DNA from: a virus
Direction: 5' to 3' (one strand)
DNA length: 26,084 nt
Virus record (IMG/VR): IMGVR_UViG_3300007960_008533
Coordinates: 1-26,084 of that record
Shown: positions 8,960 to 16,431 of the stretch, one piece after another
Numbering within the stretch: the stretch's first letter is position 1
How the letters are laid out: each line of letters starts with the position of its first letter
Made by a program: the position numbers and the translations under genes
The notes under the pieces: model-generated
What the model saw: only the letters and a program-made list of their open reading frames with translations
The model's database searches: none
What the model was told of the DNA's origin: nothing

Positions 8960-10853
8960 CTTGTAACTCCTCTTCCCCTATTTCGTCTATATTTGATATA
9001 GGCGTGATTTTTCTCTTAATTTCCTCATATTGAGTTTGGCTTATAGGCTCATATGGTGCTAGATCAAAGCCGTGATCGTCGTGAAGAAGGAACGACACGG
9101 ATTTTATCTTCTTCGAGTAGTTTTTCTTGAGCCATTCTTTTATTTCTGGCAATTCCTCTTTCTTGTAGTATACAGTTACGCTTACCGCATTGTCGCTCCA
9201 TAGTGTCTGTGCAGTTACGACCCATTCAAGCTGCTGAATTGCAGTTAGATTATCAGATAAAGTTGTTTCATCTGGATACTCACAAGGGAATTCAACAACA
9301 GATAGAAGGTGATTCTCTCTTCCGTCTATTCCCCTGTCGAACTTAACCGGATATCCCGCGTCTCTGCATATCTTAACAAGCGGGTCGTGAGAACCTATCC
9401 TGACCCTCCTTATGAAATACCTAGAGTACCCAGGGTGTATGCCTGGGGTAACAAACGGGAGAAGGCTCAGTGTCCCAGATGGTTTAACCGTAGTAAGTTT
9501 GATTGAAGTGTTAACGCCTATCTTTGCAGACCAACTCTCGTCAAACTTTCTGAGGTTCTTGTAGCAACCGTCCAGCCAAGCTATCTGTTCCCTTGATGAC
9601 TGCAGCCATCCGGTAACACCCAGTCCAAGCCTTCGGTTGCGGTATGTCGTTTCCCTGGTTTTTTCAAACGGGAAATAGAGAGATGTGATAGCTTTTTGAG
9701 TCTTGTAAAGTAGCTTACTGAGGTCATAAAGCTCTTCCCTTGACTCAATTCTCGGCAAGAAGATTTCAGCAAGATTGCAATTCTCGCCGTCTTCTAACCA
9801 TATCTCGCTACACGGGTTCGTTCCAACAACCTTTGAGTCATTGACCCTCTCGCCGATCCTGCCAAACTGACGGGCAAGTTTTCTATTCAACAAACCATAT
9901 GGCTCTCCGTTGCCAAGGTATCCATTCCAAACTTCCTCAATAATTTCATCAAAACTATCGGCCAAGATCGAGTTGTTGCTGTTCGCCCTGTAGGCCGGGA
10001 TGTCGCCTCTGTCCCAGCGTTTCGCTCGTAGGAAAAGGTAGTCATCTGGATCGCCCGCCGCAATCTGGGCGGATCTTCGAGCTGATCCTGCCACGACGAT
10101 TTTCCCGATAACATTACAGATGTCGAGGGCATCTATTGAGCGAATTTTCTTCCCAGCCCTAGAGGAAAGTATTTCGCAGATCTCTTCGATGCCTTCAATG
10201 AGGACCTCTGGACCACTGGCTGTGCCACCGAAGGTCTTAAGAGTGGCACCGCGTCCTCTGATAAGTATTGTTGAATAGGTGAACGACTCTCCGGTATCAA
10301 AGTAAGATTTAAGAACCTTACCCAAGAGAGCACTCCATCCTTGCCTGCTGTCAGGGACTATGAAGTCGGCGTCGTTGGTTTTCTTGTGAGTGATGGCAAC
10401 ATTGTTTTTAACTTTTTTAAAAGAGTGGACGCTTGCCCTCTCCACAGAAAACCCAACGCCTCCACCTAACATAAGATGAGTCATGAGGAATTCAAAGTCT
10501 TTTATATCCTCGATATTTGTGAAATAACAGTTTAGGAGTGACGGTCCCCCAAACTTTTCAATCATATCCGTACCTAGCTGCCATAGTGCCCTGCCAGAGA
10601 AAGAACCTTTTAGGTTAAATACATAATCGAATAACCTCTCGGCTTCCTTTTCTGAATATCCAGCACCAATACTCTGTGCGCCATTGACGCACCTGGCTAT
10701 GGTTTGCCACCACTCTTCCTTCTTGCCCGATTCTCCAATGGCCCTTGCATACGTTCTCTTATAAACAAGGTATCCAAGTCCGTTCCCCCCAAAGGGGGGC
10801 TCCTTACCCACATACGAATCTAGAAAGCTATTTTTTAAAATTTCTTGGCTCAT
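8925..10853 (-). CDS. nrdJ: adenosylcobalamin-dependent (class II) ribonucleotide reductase, monomeric type
   Basis: Reduces ribonucleotides (triphosphates in the characterised relatives) to deoxyribonucleotides for phage DNA synthesis, with B12 as radical source. All key cysteines of the Lactobacillus leichmannii-type enzyme have a counterpart: C109 (SLLNCYFTN) and C359 (ENCNLAE) as the redox pair, C348 in NPCSE as the thiyl radical, E350 beside it, and the C-terminal shuttle pair C634/C639 (CEGGAC). Its 642 aa are somewhat shorter than the ~740-aa bacterial enzyme. The start is ATG 10853, with GGAG 6 nt upstream. It needs no NrdB or NrdD-activase partner, which suits a compact genome, but it makes replication depend on host B12. 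It is followed by the overlapping AEP-like gene. Confidence 0.93.
   Translation of the reverse strand: MSQEILKNSFLDSYVGKEPPFGGNGLGYLVYKRTYARAIGESGKKEEWWQTIARCVNGAQSIGAGYSEKEAERLFDYVFNLKGSFSGRALWQLGTDMIEKFGGPSLLNCYFTNIEDIKDFEFLMTHLMLGGGVGFSVERASVHSFKKVKNNVAITHKKTNDADFIVPDSRQGWSALLGKVLKSYFDTGESFTYSTILIRGRGATLKTFGGTASGPEVLIEGIEEICEILSSRAGKKIRSIDALDICNVIGKIVVAGSARRSAQIAAGDPDDYLFLRAKRWDRGDIPAYRANSNNSILADSFDEIIEEVWNGYLGNGEPYGLLNRKLARQFGRIGERVNDSKVVGTNPCSEIWLEDGENCNLAEIFLPRIESREELYDLSKLLYKTQKAITSLYFPFEKTRETTYRNRRLGLGVTGWLQSSREQIAWLDGCYKNLRKFDESWSAKIGVNTSIKLTTVKPSGTLSLLPFVTPGIHPGYSRYFIRRVRIGSHDPLVKICRDAGYPVKFDRGIDGRENHLLSVVEFPCEYPDETTLSDNLTAIQQLEWVVTAQTLWSDNAVSVTVYYKKEELPEIKEWLKKNYSKKIKSVSFLLHDDHGFDLAPYEPISQTQYEEIKRKITPISNIDEIGEEELQVECEGGACPIK
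8967..8972 (-). promoter_or_regulatory. Shine-Dalgarno that decides a TTG start
   Basis: GAGGAG on the minus strand, 7 nt before TTG 8959. It lies inside the last codons of the RNR gene and supports the non-ATG start of the AEP-like gene and its translational coupling to RNR. Confidence 0.6.
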
Positions 10854-10945
10854 TTGAACTCCATAAGTTTAGACGGGCTTTTTGTCAGGAACAGCTCGAT
10901 GAGTCAATCTTGATTTTCCAGCGATGGTTTGCCTGTTGGACAAAA

Positions 10946-11287
10946 CTACCACTCATTGTCAATCTGTATGGAAATTAATATCAAATAGCCAATTAAGTCT
11001 AGTATCTGATCTTCGCCAGATTCCCTTAGCCCCGTCGTCTTAATTCGGGATAATTTGTCGTCGCATCTGACAAGTAGGCCCTCAATCGGGTTGCTCTTGC
11101 TAAATATCCTTACAGGTTCAGTTGCGCTGTTGCCGTACTTTTCGTTCTTATCTTGGAGCATATTTTTAATTTGCTCGCACTTCTCCGCTATCGCAACCCT
11201 CATGGGCTTGGGCTCCATGTTCAGGTCTTGTTCGCTGTACGCAGTAGAGGTTGCGGGATAATAGTCCGCGCTTTTGAATATAGTCAC
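10946..11287 (-). CDS. DUF1599/Nmad1-like protein (MazG-like fold)
   Basis: 113 aa. Residues 46-100 carry the pattern I associate with the DUF1599 / nucleotide-modification-associated domain 1 family: DKNEKYGNSATEPVRIFSK, then LLVRCDDKLSRIKT and EDQILDLIGYL. The acidic helices (D76, D77, D93, D97) fit a MazG-like nucleotide-pocket fold. The first ~28 residues look disordered. It starts at GTG 11287, with GGAGA 5-6 nt upstream, overlapping the stop of the preceding gene (GTGA), so the two are coupled. It lies just before RNR, which fits a role in nucleotide supply or base modification. The family's biochemical role is not settled, so only the family is claimed. Confidence 0.65.
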   Translation of the reverse strand: MTIFKSADYYPATSTAYSEQDLNMEPKPMRVAIAEKCEQIKNMLQDKNEKYGNSATEPVRIFSKSNPIEGLLVRCDDKLSRIKTTGLRESGEDQILDLIGYLILISIQIDNEW

Positions 11288-11655
11288 GCTGTTCTCCGGT
11301 CTAGTTGTCTCTTTAGTTTATTTCTTGTCTTGGTATCGCCCAGAATTGCCTCGCGGGCGGCTTCGGGTGATATATTAAAAGTATCGCAGATGTCGTTAAA
11401 ACTGTACCCAGGCATGGATTCAAAGGCGCCATTAACCCATCTTATTGCGTCGTTGAGTATAACGCCCGCACCCCTTTCTATGTCTAGTATTGCATTTATC
11501 AGCACTGCACTGCGAATCGTCAATTCGCATTTTTCTGCCGAAGATCTAGGGCCAGAATTTGCCATGCATTGCTCATCTGCTTGGTAGACAACATTGAACC
11601 CCGCCATCCACTTGGGAAGTTTTTTCTTGTTCGTTTTATTTCTAGGTCTTGCCAT
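11284..11655 (-). CDS. small protein with the 'A-W-YSF-IC' domain (paralogue 1 of 3)
   Basis: 123 aa, function unknown. A lysine-rich N-terminus (PRNKTNKKKLPKW) is followed by a helical domain: AVLINAILDIERGAG, DAIRWVNG, then YSFNDICDTFNISPEAA, which looks like a helix-turn-helix. The same order of landmarks (AVL..A..D, A..W, YSF..IC..LN) appears in the proteins at 15404-15937 and 21222-21578. There is no clear Shine-Dalgarno before ATG 11655. Its stop overlaps the GTG of the Nmad1-like gene. Similar segments are common in phage and proteobacterial hypothetical proteins, and I infer DNA binding from the HTH-like part. Regulator is the best guess, not a call. Confidence 0.6.
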   Translation of the reverse strand: MARPRNKTNKKKLPKWMAGFNVVYQADEQCMANSGPRSSAEKCELTIRSAVLINAILDIERGAGVILNDAIRWVNGAFESMPGYSFNDICDTFNISPEAAREAILGDTKTRNKLKRQLDRRTA

Positions 11656-11864
11656 GTTTGATTTCGTAATTATCTAGCCTTAATGGGTAGCTCATTTGAT
11701 AGTAACTGTTTTTATGTCAGTAAATACAGGGATGTTCCTTGGGAAACAGATTCCTGGGGAAATGTACTATATGGGAAGTTCTTGGTTTCTCCTGGTATGT
11801 CTTTTGTTTCTGACAAATATTTTTTCATCTTTGGACCAATAAGCCATCAAGGGGCAGGGGGGAG
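11656..11864. other. 209-bp gap; no convincing gene
   Basis: Two small frames compete here. On the plus strand a 61-codon frame runs from 11683 to 11868 with no ribosome site. On the minus strand a 38-codon frame runs from ATG 11828 to a stop at 11712 (starts MKKYLSETKDIPGE), in the direction of its neighbours but also without a clear ribosome site. I see no terminator. The minus-strand frame is the better candidate for a real peptide, at low confidence; the gap may also hold a promoter for the genes downstream. Confidence 0.25.
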
Positions 11865-12167
11865 CTAGACCTTATGTTCTCTAAAGGTGTTAATGGAAAC
11901 CCTAGTAACAACTGCACCTTCTATTGCTTCTTTGATGTCTATGATTTCCCCTAGCCACTTTTGCCTCTCCGAATCGGTTAGTTTTTCGAGACTCGCGACT
12001 GCATGGTTCAGTTCTTCCCTGAAGAAGACAGCGCGACCCTTACTCTTGCCGTTGGGTTCTTTTCTCCTTCGCTCGCCAAGCCGATTTGCCTCTTTATGAG
12101 TGCGTGCAATGTACCAAGTTCCTGCGGGGCTCTTCACCCGAATCGCCTTCCAATCAGAATTGATCAT
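11865..12167 (-). CDS. hypothetical protein, basic, helical
   Basis: 100 aa, not recognised. An N-terminal part that could form strands (WKAIRVKSPAGTWYIARTHKEAN) is followed by a basic stretch (GERRRKEPNGKSKGR) and a predicted long helical C-terminus (NHAVASLEKLTDSERQKWLGEI). I take ATG 12167 because AGGAGG lies 9 nt upstream, although TTG codons just before it are closer to that site. It overlaps the end of the primase-helicase gene by 14 bp, so it is probably co-translated with the replication genes. The basic stretch could bind nucleic acid or the helicase, but nothing shows this directly. Confidence 0.6.
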   Translation of the reverse strand: MINSDWKAIRVKSPAGTWYIARTHKEANRLGERRRKEPNGKSKGRAVFFREELNHAVASLEKLTDSERQKWLGEIIDIKEAIEGAVVTRVSINTFREHKV

Positions 12168-13980
12168 CAACAAAATCCTCCTCTATGTCAGGGTCGTCTT
12201 CCCACATGGGCTTAATATATTCAGCTTGTTGGTCCATGAATTTTTGGCCCGAATATGAGAATGCCATATCAACCTTTCCTTCAGATCCACATTCAGACCT
12301 GCACTTGAGGGAATGTATCTCTGCTCTCCCCATGGTCGGATGCAGTTTGCTAATGTCCCTGTCTCGCCAGACTACCAGAACATTGTCAGCGACTTGACTG
12401 ATGAAGCTGGACCCTCGGAAATCCTCGATGCCGATAACGGGGTTTTCGTCCTGCTTCTTCCTAGGATGCGCGACGACGTAGCAAGACAAGTCCTTGTCAA
12501 TCGTCATCTGCTTTAAGGAAAGCATTGTGTTGTCTATCTCAATTCTCTCGGAGTCCGCCCTCTCATGCTTGAGCATAAAATGTATATGATCAAGAATGAC
12601 AGTTTTAACTTTGAGCCTACGCCGAGCGAAAGATACACATTCCATGAACTCCTCTGTGTTCATCTGGCCAAATACGTTGATTACATAAAGCGGCATTTCC
12701 GAGAAAACTTTAACTACTCGATTTAAGTCGTCCTCGTTCATTACCTTTCCTACGTCGTCCTCGCGCATGCTCCACCATCTGCCGGTGATCATTTGTGCCA
12801 TCTTGCGCATGATCGCTGGAATTGTTTGCTCAAAGCTGCCAAGAAGAACAGCCTCGCCTGTCGATGCGATATTAAGAGCTGTATTCAAGCAGAAGGTACT
12901 TTTCCCGCTGCCGGTATTGCCAGATATTACGGTTATTTCCCCAGGCCTTCTGCCTCCGATTAGATTGTCCAGACTGGGAAACCCTGTAGATGCCCCCCGA
13001 TCCCTTTGGCCGTTGAGGAAGCTGTCCCTAAAATCATCTGCAAATGAAGATATATGCTTGATTGAGTCTGGCGCTTCTCCTTCTGTGTTCTCAATCTCAG
13101 CAAGAGCCATCTGCAAACATCCAGCCCTCGCGAAATCGCTAATGTCCTTTGCTGGGTCTTTCTGGCCGGGAACGGCGATGCCGTTCGGTAACGAAACAAT
13201 TCTACATCGCTGGGGTCCGAGGGCACTTGCGAGTTTCTCAGCTCCAGCCCTACCTGCATCATCGGAATCAAAGCAGATTACAATGTCGCGGAATGGCTCT
13301 ATGTCGTTCAGAAATTCCCCAACGCAAGATTGTGCCCCGTTGGGCACGCTAACGACGTTCTCCAGTCCCGCTTCGACTAGAACAATACAATCTTCCTCGC
13401 CCTCTACTACATAACAAGTTTCATTCCCCGATAGCGAGTCTACGTTATAAAGTGTCGAGGCAGTCTTTCCGCCGTCTTTAGATTTCCACCGGGTTATAAA
13501 TTTAGTCCCATCATGCTTCTTTGTCTTGTACTTAATGGAAACAGGCTTCCCTTTCTTGAAATAAGGAAAGCTAACCGCAGATGTTGACTTGTCGAACCCG
13601 ATCTTGAATTTCTTAATAGAACTAATGTCCAAGCACCTGGCCTTGCAGTACGAAGCGAGGTGCCTCTCTTCCTTCAGGAATCCTTCGTGCAGCTCCTCAA
13701 TCAGATGAGCGGGTGGAGAAACGATCTTCTTAGGAGACCGTTGATGCTGTCGATCCAGAGATGAAACTACATCTCCCTGCGATGCCTTCAGCATAGAAAG
13801 ACCACCCCGCCAATCGCATCGGTGGCATTTGGCATACCCCTCCTCGGGGTCTATTGAGAACGGCGCCCTTGAAGTTGAATCACAAAATGGGCACTTCCGA
13901 AGTCTTATTTCGCCCCCCTGCTCAACGTATCTCCACCCCTTGGAATCAAGATATGATACAATGCTCGACCTAATACTCAT
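12154..13980 (-). CDS. T7 gp4-like primase-helicase
   Basis: Makes lagging-strand primers and unwinds DNA at the fork. Three parts are visible in 608 aa: a four-cysteine zinc finger (C30, C33, C52, C55); a TOPRIM primase domain (YVVEGEEDC with E193, then CFDSDDAGRAG with D238 and D240); and a RecA/DnaB-type helicase with Walker A GNTGSGKST at 354-362, ILDHIHFML and the late motif GIEDFRGSSFISQVADNVL. Length and domain order match T7 gp4 and Twinkle. GGGAG lies 5 nt before ATG 13980, and the start overlaps the end of the upstream replication gene by 11 bp. No DNA polymerase gene is in this window. It is the second primase-type gene here beside the AEP-like one. Confidence 0.93.
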   Translation of the reverse strand: MSIRSSIVSYLDSKGWRYVEQGGEIRLRKCPFCDSTSRAPFSIDPEEGYAKCHRCDWRGGLSMLKASQGDVVSSLDRQHQRSPKKIVSPPAHLIEELHEGFLKEERHLASYCKARCLDISSIKKFKIGFDKSTSAVSFPYFKKGKPVSIKYKTKKHDGTKFITRWKSKDGGKTASTLYNVDSLSGNETCYVVEGEEDCIVLVEAGLENVVSVPNGAQSCVGEFLNDIEPFRDIVICFDSDDAGRAGAEKLASALGPQRCRIVSLPNGIAVPGQKDPAKDISDFARAGCLQMALAEIENTEGEAPDSIKHISSFADDFRDSFLNGQRDRGASTGFPSLDNLIGGRRPGEITVISGNTGSGKSTFCLNTALNIASTGEAVLLGSFEQTIPAIMRKMAQMITGRWWSMREDDVGKVMNEDDLNRVVKVFSEMPLYVINVFGQMNTEEFMECVSFARRRLKVKTVILDHIHFMLKHERADSERIEIDNTMLSLKQMTIDKDLSCYVVAHPRKKQDENPVIGIEDFRGSSFISQVADNVLVVWRDRDISKLHPTMGRAEIHSLKCRSECGSEGKVDMAFSYSGQKFMDQQAEYIKPMWEDDPDIEEDFVDDQF

Positions 13981-14764
13981 CTCTCTCCCTTTTCACAATC
14001 TCCCAATACCCAGATAGATCCCTGCCCCTGATTGAAGACCCTGCGCTCTTGGCGAATTTGTTCACATTTCTCCGAAACGACATGAAGTCCATGGATGTTT
14101 TCGAGCATAGCCAATCGTCCTTGAAGTACAGATCGATACGCGCCTTTAAGTTCTCCAGTGTCTCTGCGGTGAGAAGATCTTTTGCCGCACGAACCTCTCT
14201 GCTCCAGTCTCCTATGTAGGTTCCATGACCTTCCTTTTCGAAGCATGTAGCGAAGTACCTGACTAGAGCGACAGCATCAGCAGAGCCAATATTGCCGTTT
14301 GTATCAAGTTGAGATTCTGTTCCGTCAGAGAATTTTTCAAAAACCTTCTCCGCTATCTTCTTAGGATAAGACATGTAGCATCTCATTAGCTCCGACCGCC
14401 ATTCGCTAACCAAGTCTACTTCCGGCATCAGATGAACCCTCTTCTCCCAAGACGAGATATTGCGCACAGAGTAGTTCTTAATCCAGCCTCCTGACAAAGA
14501 TTGAGGGAAGTACAAGATACCTTCTGAGGTATCGTGCTTTGCAAGACCAACCTCGACAAGCGGTCGGGTGTCAGTGGTGAGGCTTATTCCGGCTTTCCTG
14601 GCGAGGGCGCGAATGCCCTTGTCTCCCGCGTACCAGATCAGGCCAAGAGGTGCTGCGCCGGATTGGGCTGTCAGACAGAAAAGATAAAGATCCCTGCTCC
14701 TTCGGGGGGAGGCAAGAAAGAGCGGGTTGCTCCATTCGTTGAGGAGTCGTTCTGCGTTGGGCAA
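13970..14764 (-). CDS. replication-initiation or helicase-loader-like protein
   Basis: 264 aa. The N-terminal half looks like a winged helix (LFCLTAQSGAAPLGLIWYAG, IRALARKAGISLTTDTRPLV). The C-terminal part (DWSREVRAAKDLLTAETLEN, then YFKDDWLCSKTSMDFMSFRR) has the layout of the C-terminal segment of many phage DnaD/O-like replication proteins. The likely job is origin binding or loading the downstream helicase. The start is TTG 14764: AAGGAGG lies 9 nt upstream and no ATG fits. It overlaps the primase-helicase start by 11 bp. The family call is by layout and context, not by a diagnostic motif; a transcription factor is the alternative. Confidence 0.55.
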   Translation of the reverse strand: MPNAERLLNEWSNPLFLASPRRSRDLYLFCLTAQSGAAPLGLIWYAGDKGIRALARKAGISLTTDTRPLVEVGLAKHDTSEGILYFPQSLSGGWIKNYSVRNISSWEKRVHLMPEVDLVSEWRSELMRCYMSYPKKIAEKVFEKFSDGTESQLDTNGNIGSADAVALVRYFATCFEKEGHGTYIGDWSREVRAAKDLLTAETLENLKARIDLYFKDDWLCSKTSMDFMSFRRNVNKFAKSAGSSIRGRDLSGYWEIVKRERDEY

Positions 14765-14773
14765 TCGTAGTTT

Positions 14774-14780
14774 CCTCCTT
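14774..14780 (-). promoter_or_regulatory. Shine-Dalgarno that decides a TTG start
   Basis: AAGGAGG on the minus strand, 9 nt before TTG 14764. It is the strongest ribosome site in this gap and supports the TTG start of the replication-initiation-like gene. Confidence 0.6.
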
Positions 14781-14922
14781 TGTTTTCCCTATCCGCCAAT
14801 TCTGGCACGATCTGAACCTTGGCTCAAGGGGTGGGGGTATGCTCGTCTCAGATCTTCTCCCTAGCAGGCGGTGCGGCGATTCGGCTGAAGCGGCAAGCAT
14901 CCCTGTTTTAAGTCACGCCGAT

Positions 14923-15402
14923 CTAAATTTCGATTTTTATTTTTTTGAATTTCTTTTCGCATCTTTCTATTATGAAGATATTCGTGTTAATCCCATCAAG
15001 CCTCTCTGCAATAGCGGCAGTTGTTCCTATTTTTTCGCAAACGTCCAGGAGCTTTAATACTTCTTTTGTGTTTATAGATCCTCCTCTTTTACATTGGACA
15101 AAAAGAACCTCACCTTTTTTGAGCGCGATTAAGTCTGCTACACCCCTAGATTGAGCTGACCTAAAAACAAAATAACCGGCCATCTCAAGCATGTCTCTGG
15201 TCCTATACTCAAACTGCCTGCCCAGTGCGTATTGAGACTGCTTTCTTTTTTTCGAAGCTACTGCATCGATCCAGCCCTTTTCGCCCAAGATCTCCCTGCC
15301 GATTTTCCTAAGTTTATGCGCAGAAATCTTGTTTCGTGCTGCGTATTGGCCAACGTCAGCGGGGCTATTGATAAAGCCATCTATTAAGTTTTTGTTATTC
15401 AC
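14923..15402 (-). CDS. Hjc-like PD-(D/E)XK nuclease (Holliday junction resolvase type)
   Basis: 159 aa. The C-terminal ~100 residues have the archaeal Hjc layout: GRQFEYRTRDMLEMAGYFVF with E65, RSAQSRGVADLIALKKG with D90, and VLFVQCKRGG with K105. The first ~50 residues are helical and may be a small HTH (QYAARNKISAHKLRKIG). It would cleave branched DNA made by annealing and replication, or debranch DNA before packaging. It starts at GTG 15402, only 1 nt after the stop of the AP2 gene, and has no clear ribosome site, so translation is probably coupled. A VRR-NUC or other PD-(D/E)XK nuclease is the alternative. Confidence 0.75.
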   Translation of the reverse strand: MNNKNLIDGFINSPADVGQYAARNKISAHKLRKIGREILGEKGWIDAVASKKRKQSQYALGRQFEYRTRDMLEMAGYFVFRSAQSRGVADLIALKKGEVLFVQCKRGGSINTKEVLKLLDVCEKIGTTAAIAERLDGINTNIFIIERCEKKFKKIKIEI

Positions 15403-15403
15403 T

Positions 15404-15937
15404 TTAATCTACTTGAGACGTTGATCTAACAAGCCTTCTCCCAAGCATCTGCAAAGCCTTTGACTTGTTTCGACTTGCCTTTTTAAGGCCCTTGAGAACG
15501 AAGCTGTGATCTAAGTTAAGAACTTCACATATTTCCTGAAATGAATATGTGGGCTCGCTCTCTGTTTTTCCCTTGAACCAGAGTCTTGCATTCTTTTGCG
15601 CCAATGGCTTATTGCTTGTTAGAAAGTCCTTAACCGCCTGTATTAGCACTGCTAGCCTAAGACTCCTCTCTGGGCTTTCTGCTTGGTCAATATTATTGAA
15701 TGATAAAAAATATAGGTAGGGGTCATTCTCTATTTCTACTGGGACTGAGGAGGTTGAGTAGCTATGAACATAGGAGACCTTTGCCCCCCTTTTATGTTGC
15801 CTTTCTGCCTCAAGTCTTGCCGATATCGCATCCTCTTGTCTTTCAAAATATCCAAGGTGATAGACGCACCCGTTTCGTGTTAATCGTGCTCGGTACTTTT
15901 TGCACCTCGCGTCATAATCTACACCCTTTGGCACCAA
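15404..15937 (-). CDS. AP2-domain protein with the 'A-W-YSF-IC' domain (paralogue 2 of 3)
   Basis: 177 aa in two parts. Residues ~5-48 are an AP2/ERF-type DNA-binding domain (GVDYDARCKKYRARL, then YHLGYFERQEDAISARLEAE). Residues ~90-155 carry the domain shared with the proteins at 11284 and 21222: LRLAVLIQAVKDFL, NARLWFKG, YSFQEICEVLNLDHSFVL. AP2 domains in phages usually sit in HNH homing enzymes; here there is no nuclease motif, so a regulator is likely. Starts are TTG 15937 or GTG 15934; a stop codon directly precedes the TTG. There is no Shine-Dalgarno, and a TATATT box lies only about 7 nt upstream, so the mRNA may be leaderless. It comes after the SSB terminator. Confidence 0.7.
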   Translation of the reverse strand: MVPKGVDYDARCKKYRARLTRNGCVYHLGYFERQEDAISARLEAERQHKRGAKVSYVHSYSTSSVPVEIENDPYLYFLSFNNIDQAESPERSLRLAVLIQAVKDFLTSNKPLAQKNARLWFKGKTESEPTYSFQEICEVLNLDHSFVLKGLKKASRNKSKALQMLGRRLVRSTSQVD

Positions 15938-15943
15938 TCAGTT

Positions 15944-15949
15944 AATATA
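15944..15949 (-). promoter_or_regulatory. possible -10 box for the AP2 gene
   Basis: TATATT on the minus strand, about 7 nt before the TTG/GTG start and just after the SSB terminator. No good -35 is seen at 16-18 nt. If used, it would give a leaderless or nearly leaderless transcript. Confidence 0.25.
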
Positions 15950-15959
15950 ACAAAGCCTT

Positions 15960-16001
15960 CAAATAAAAATAGGGGGAGCAGCAAATGCCACTCCCCCTAT
16001 T
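15960..16001 (-). terminator. rho-independent terminator after ssb
   Basis: Perfect 11-bp inverted repeat (15968-15978 with 15991-16001; arm AATAGGGGGAG) around a 12-nt loop. Reading on the minus strand it is followed by TTTTTATTTG. It starts about 20 nt after the SSB stop, so it ends the exonuclease-Sak4-SSB transcript and limits read-through into the AP2 and Hjc-like genes. Confidence 0.85.
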
Positions 16002-16021
16002 GTCACAGGCGGTTGTAGGTA

Positions 16022-16405
16022 TTAAAAATCAAGATCGCCTTCGCCGCCGCCGCCACCGCCGCCACCGCCGTTCCTTGTGTTCAGGAATTGAACCCTGTCG
16101 GCGTTGATCTCCGCTGAGATCCTCTCTACGTCATCCTTGCCCGTGTACTTGCGGTATCGCATTTCGCCGCTGACCAGAACCAAAGAGCCCTTAGAAAGAT
16201 ACTTGGAGCAGTTTTCTCCCTGTGGTCCCCAAACCTGGACAGAGTGCCACTGTGTTTCTTCCTTAAGCTGCCCATCTCGCGTATTGTATTTCCGCGAAGT
16301 AGCTACAGGGAAGGACGTTACAGTCCGATCACCTTCGCCAACCGACCTCTGCTCAGGGTCTCTTCCGAGATTTCCGACAATCGTTATATTGTTAAAGCTC
16401 GACAT
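16022..16405 (-). CDS. ssb: single-stranded DNA-binding protein
   Basis: 127-aa OB-fold SSB of bacterial type. It opens with NITIVGNLGRDPEQR, then TSFPVATSRKYN, the QWHSVQVWGPQGENCSKYL segment and the GSLVLVSGEMRYRKY strand, all typical. A run of nine glycines (GGGGGGGGG) leads to the acidic tail GEGDLDF, a shortened version of the DDDIPF tip that recruits partner proteins. AGGAGA lies 6 nt before ATG 16405. It follows the Sak4-like and exonuclease genes and precedes a strong terminator, so it closes that transcript. It protects ssDNA during replication and would work with the Sak4-like annealing protein. Confidence 0.95.
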   Translation of the reverse strand: MSSFNNITIVGNLGRDPEQRSVGEGDRTVTSFPVATSRKYNTRDGQLKEETQWHSVQVWGPQGENCSKYLSKGSLVLVSGEMRYRKYTGKDDVERISAEINADRVQFLNTRNGGGGGGGGGEGDLDF

Positions 16406-16431
16406 TCTATTCTCCTATCTCCTATACCCTA

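Noticed and set aside
10854-10945. Cobalamin riboswitch upstream of the B12-dependent RNR
   Set aside because: The gap is only 92 bp and shows no B12-box-like sequence or the long paired structure needed.
11683-11868. 61-codon plus-strand frame
   Set aside because: No ribosome site, opposite to all neighbours, and no recognisable features; treated as gap sequence.
12767-13414. 215-codon plus-strand open frame
   Set aside because: It lies fully antisense inside the primase-helicase gene, whose motifs are unmistakable, and its translation has no recognisable domain.
14571-14900. 109-codon minus-strand open frame
   Set aside because: It overlaps the replication-initiation-like gene in another frame, starts without a ribosome site, and has a low-complexity proline/arginine/serine make-up.
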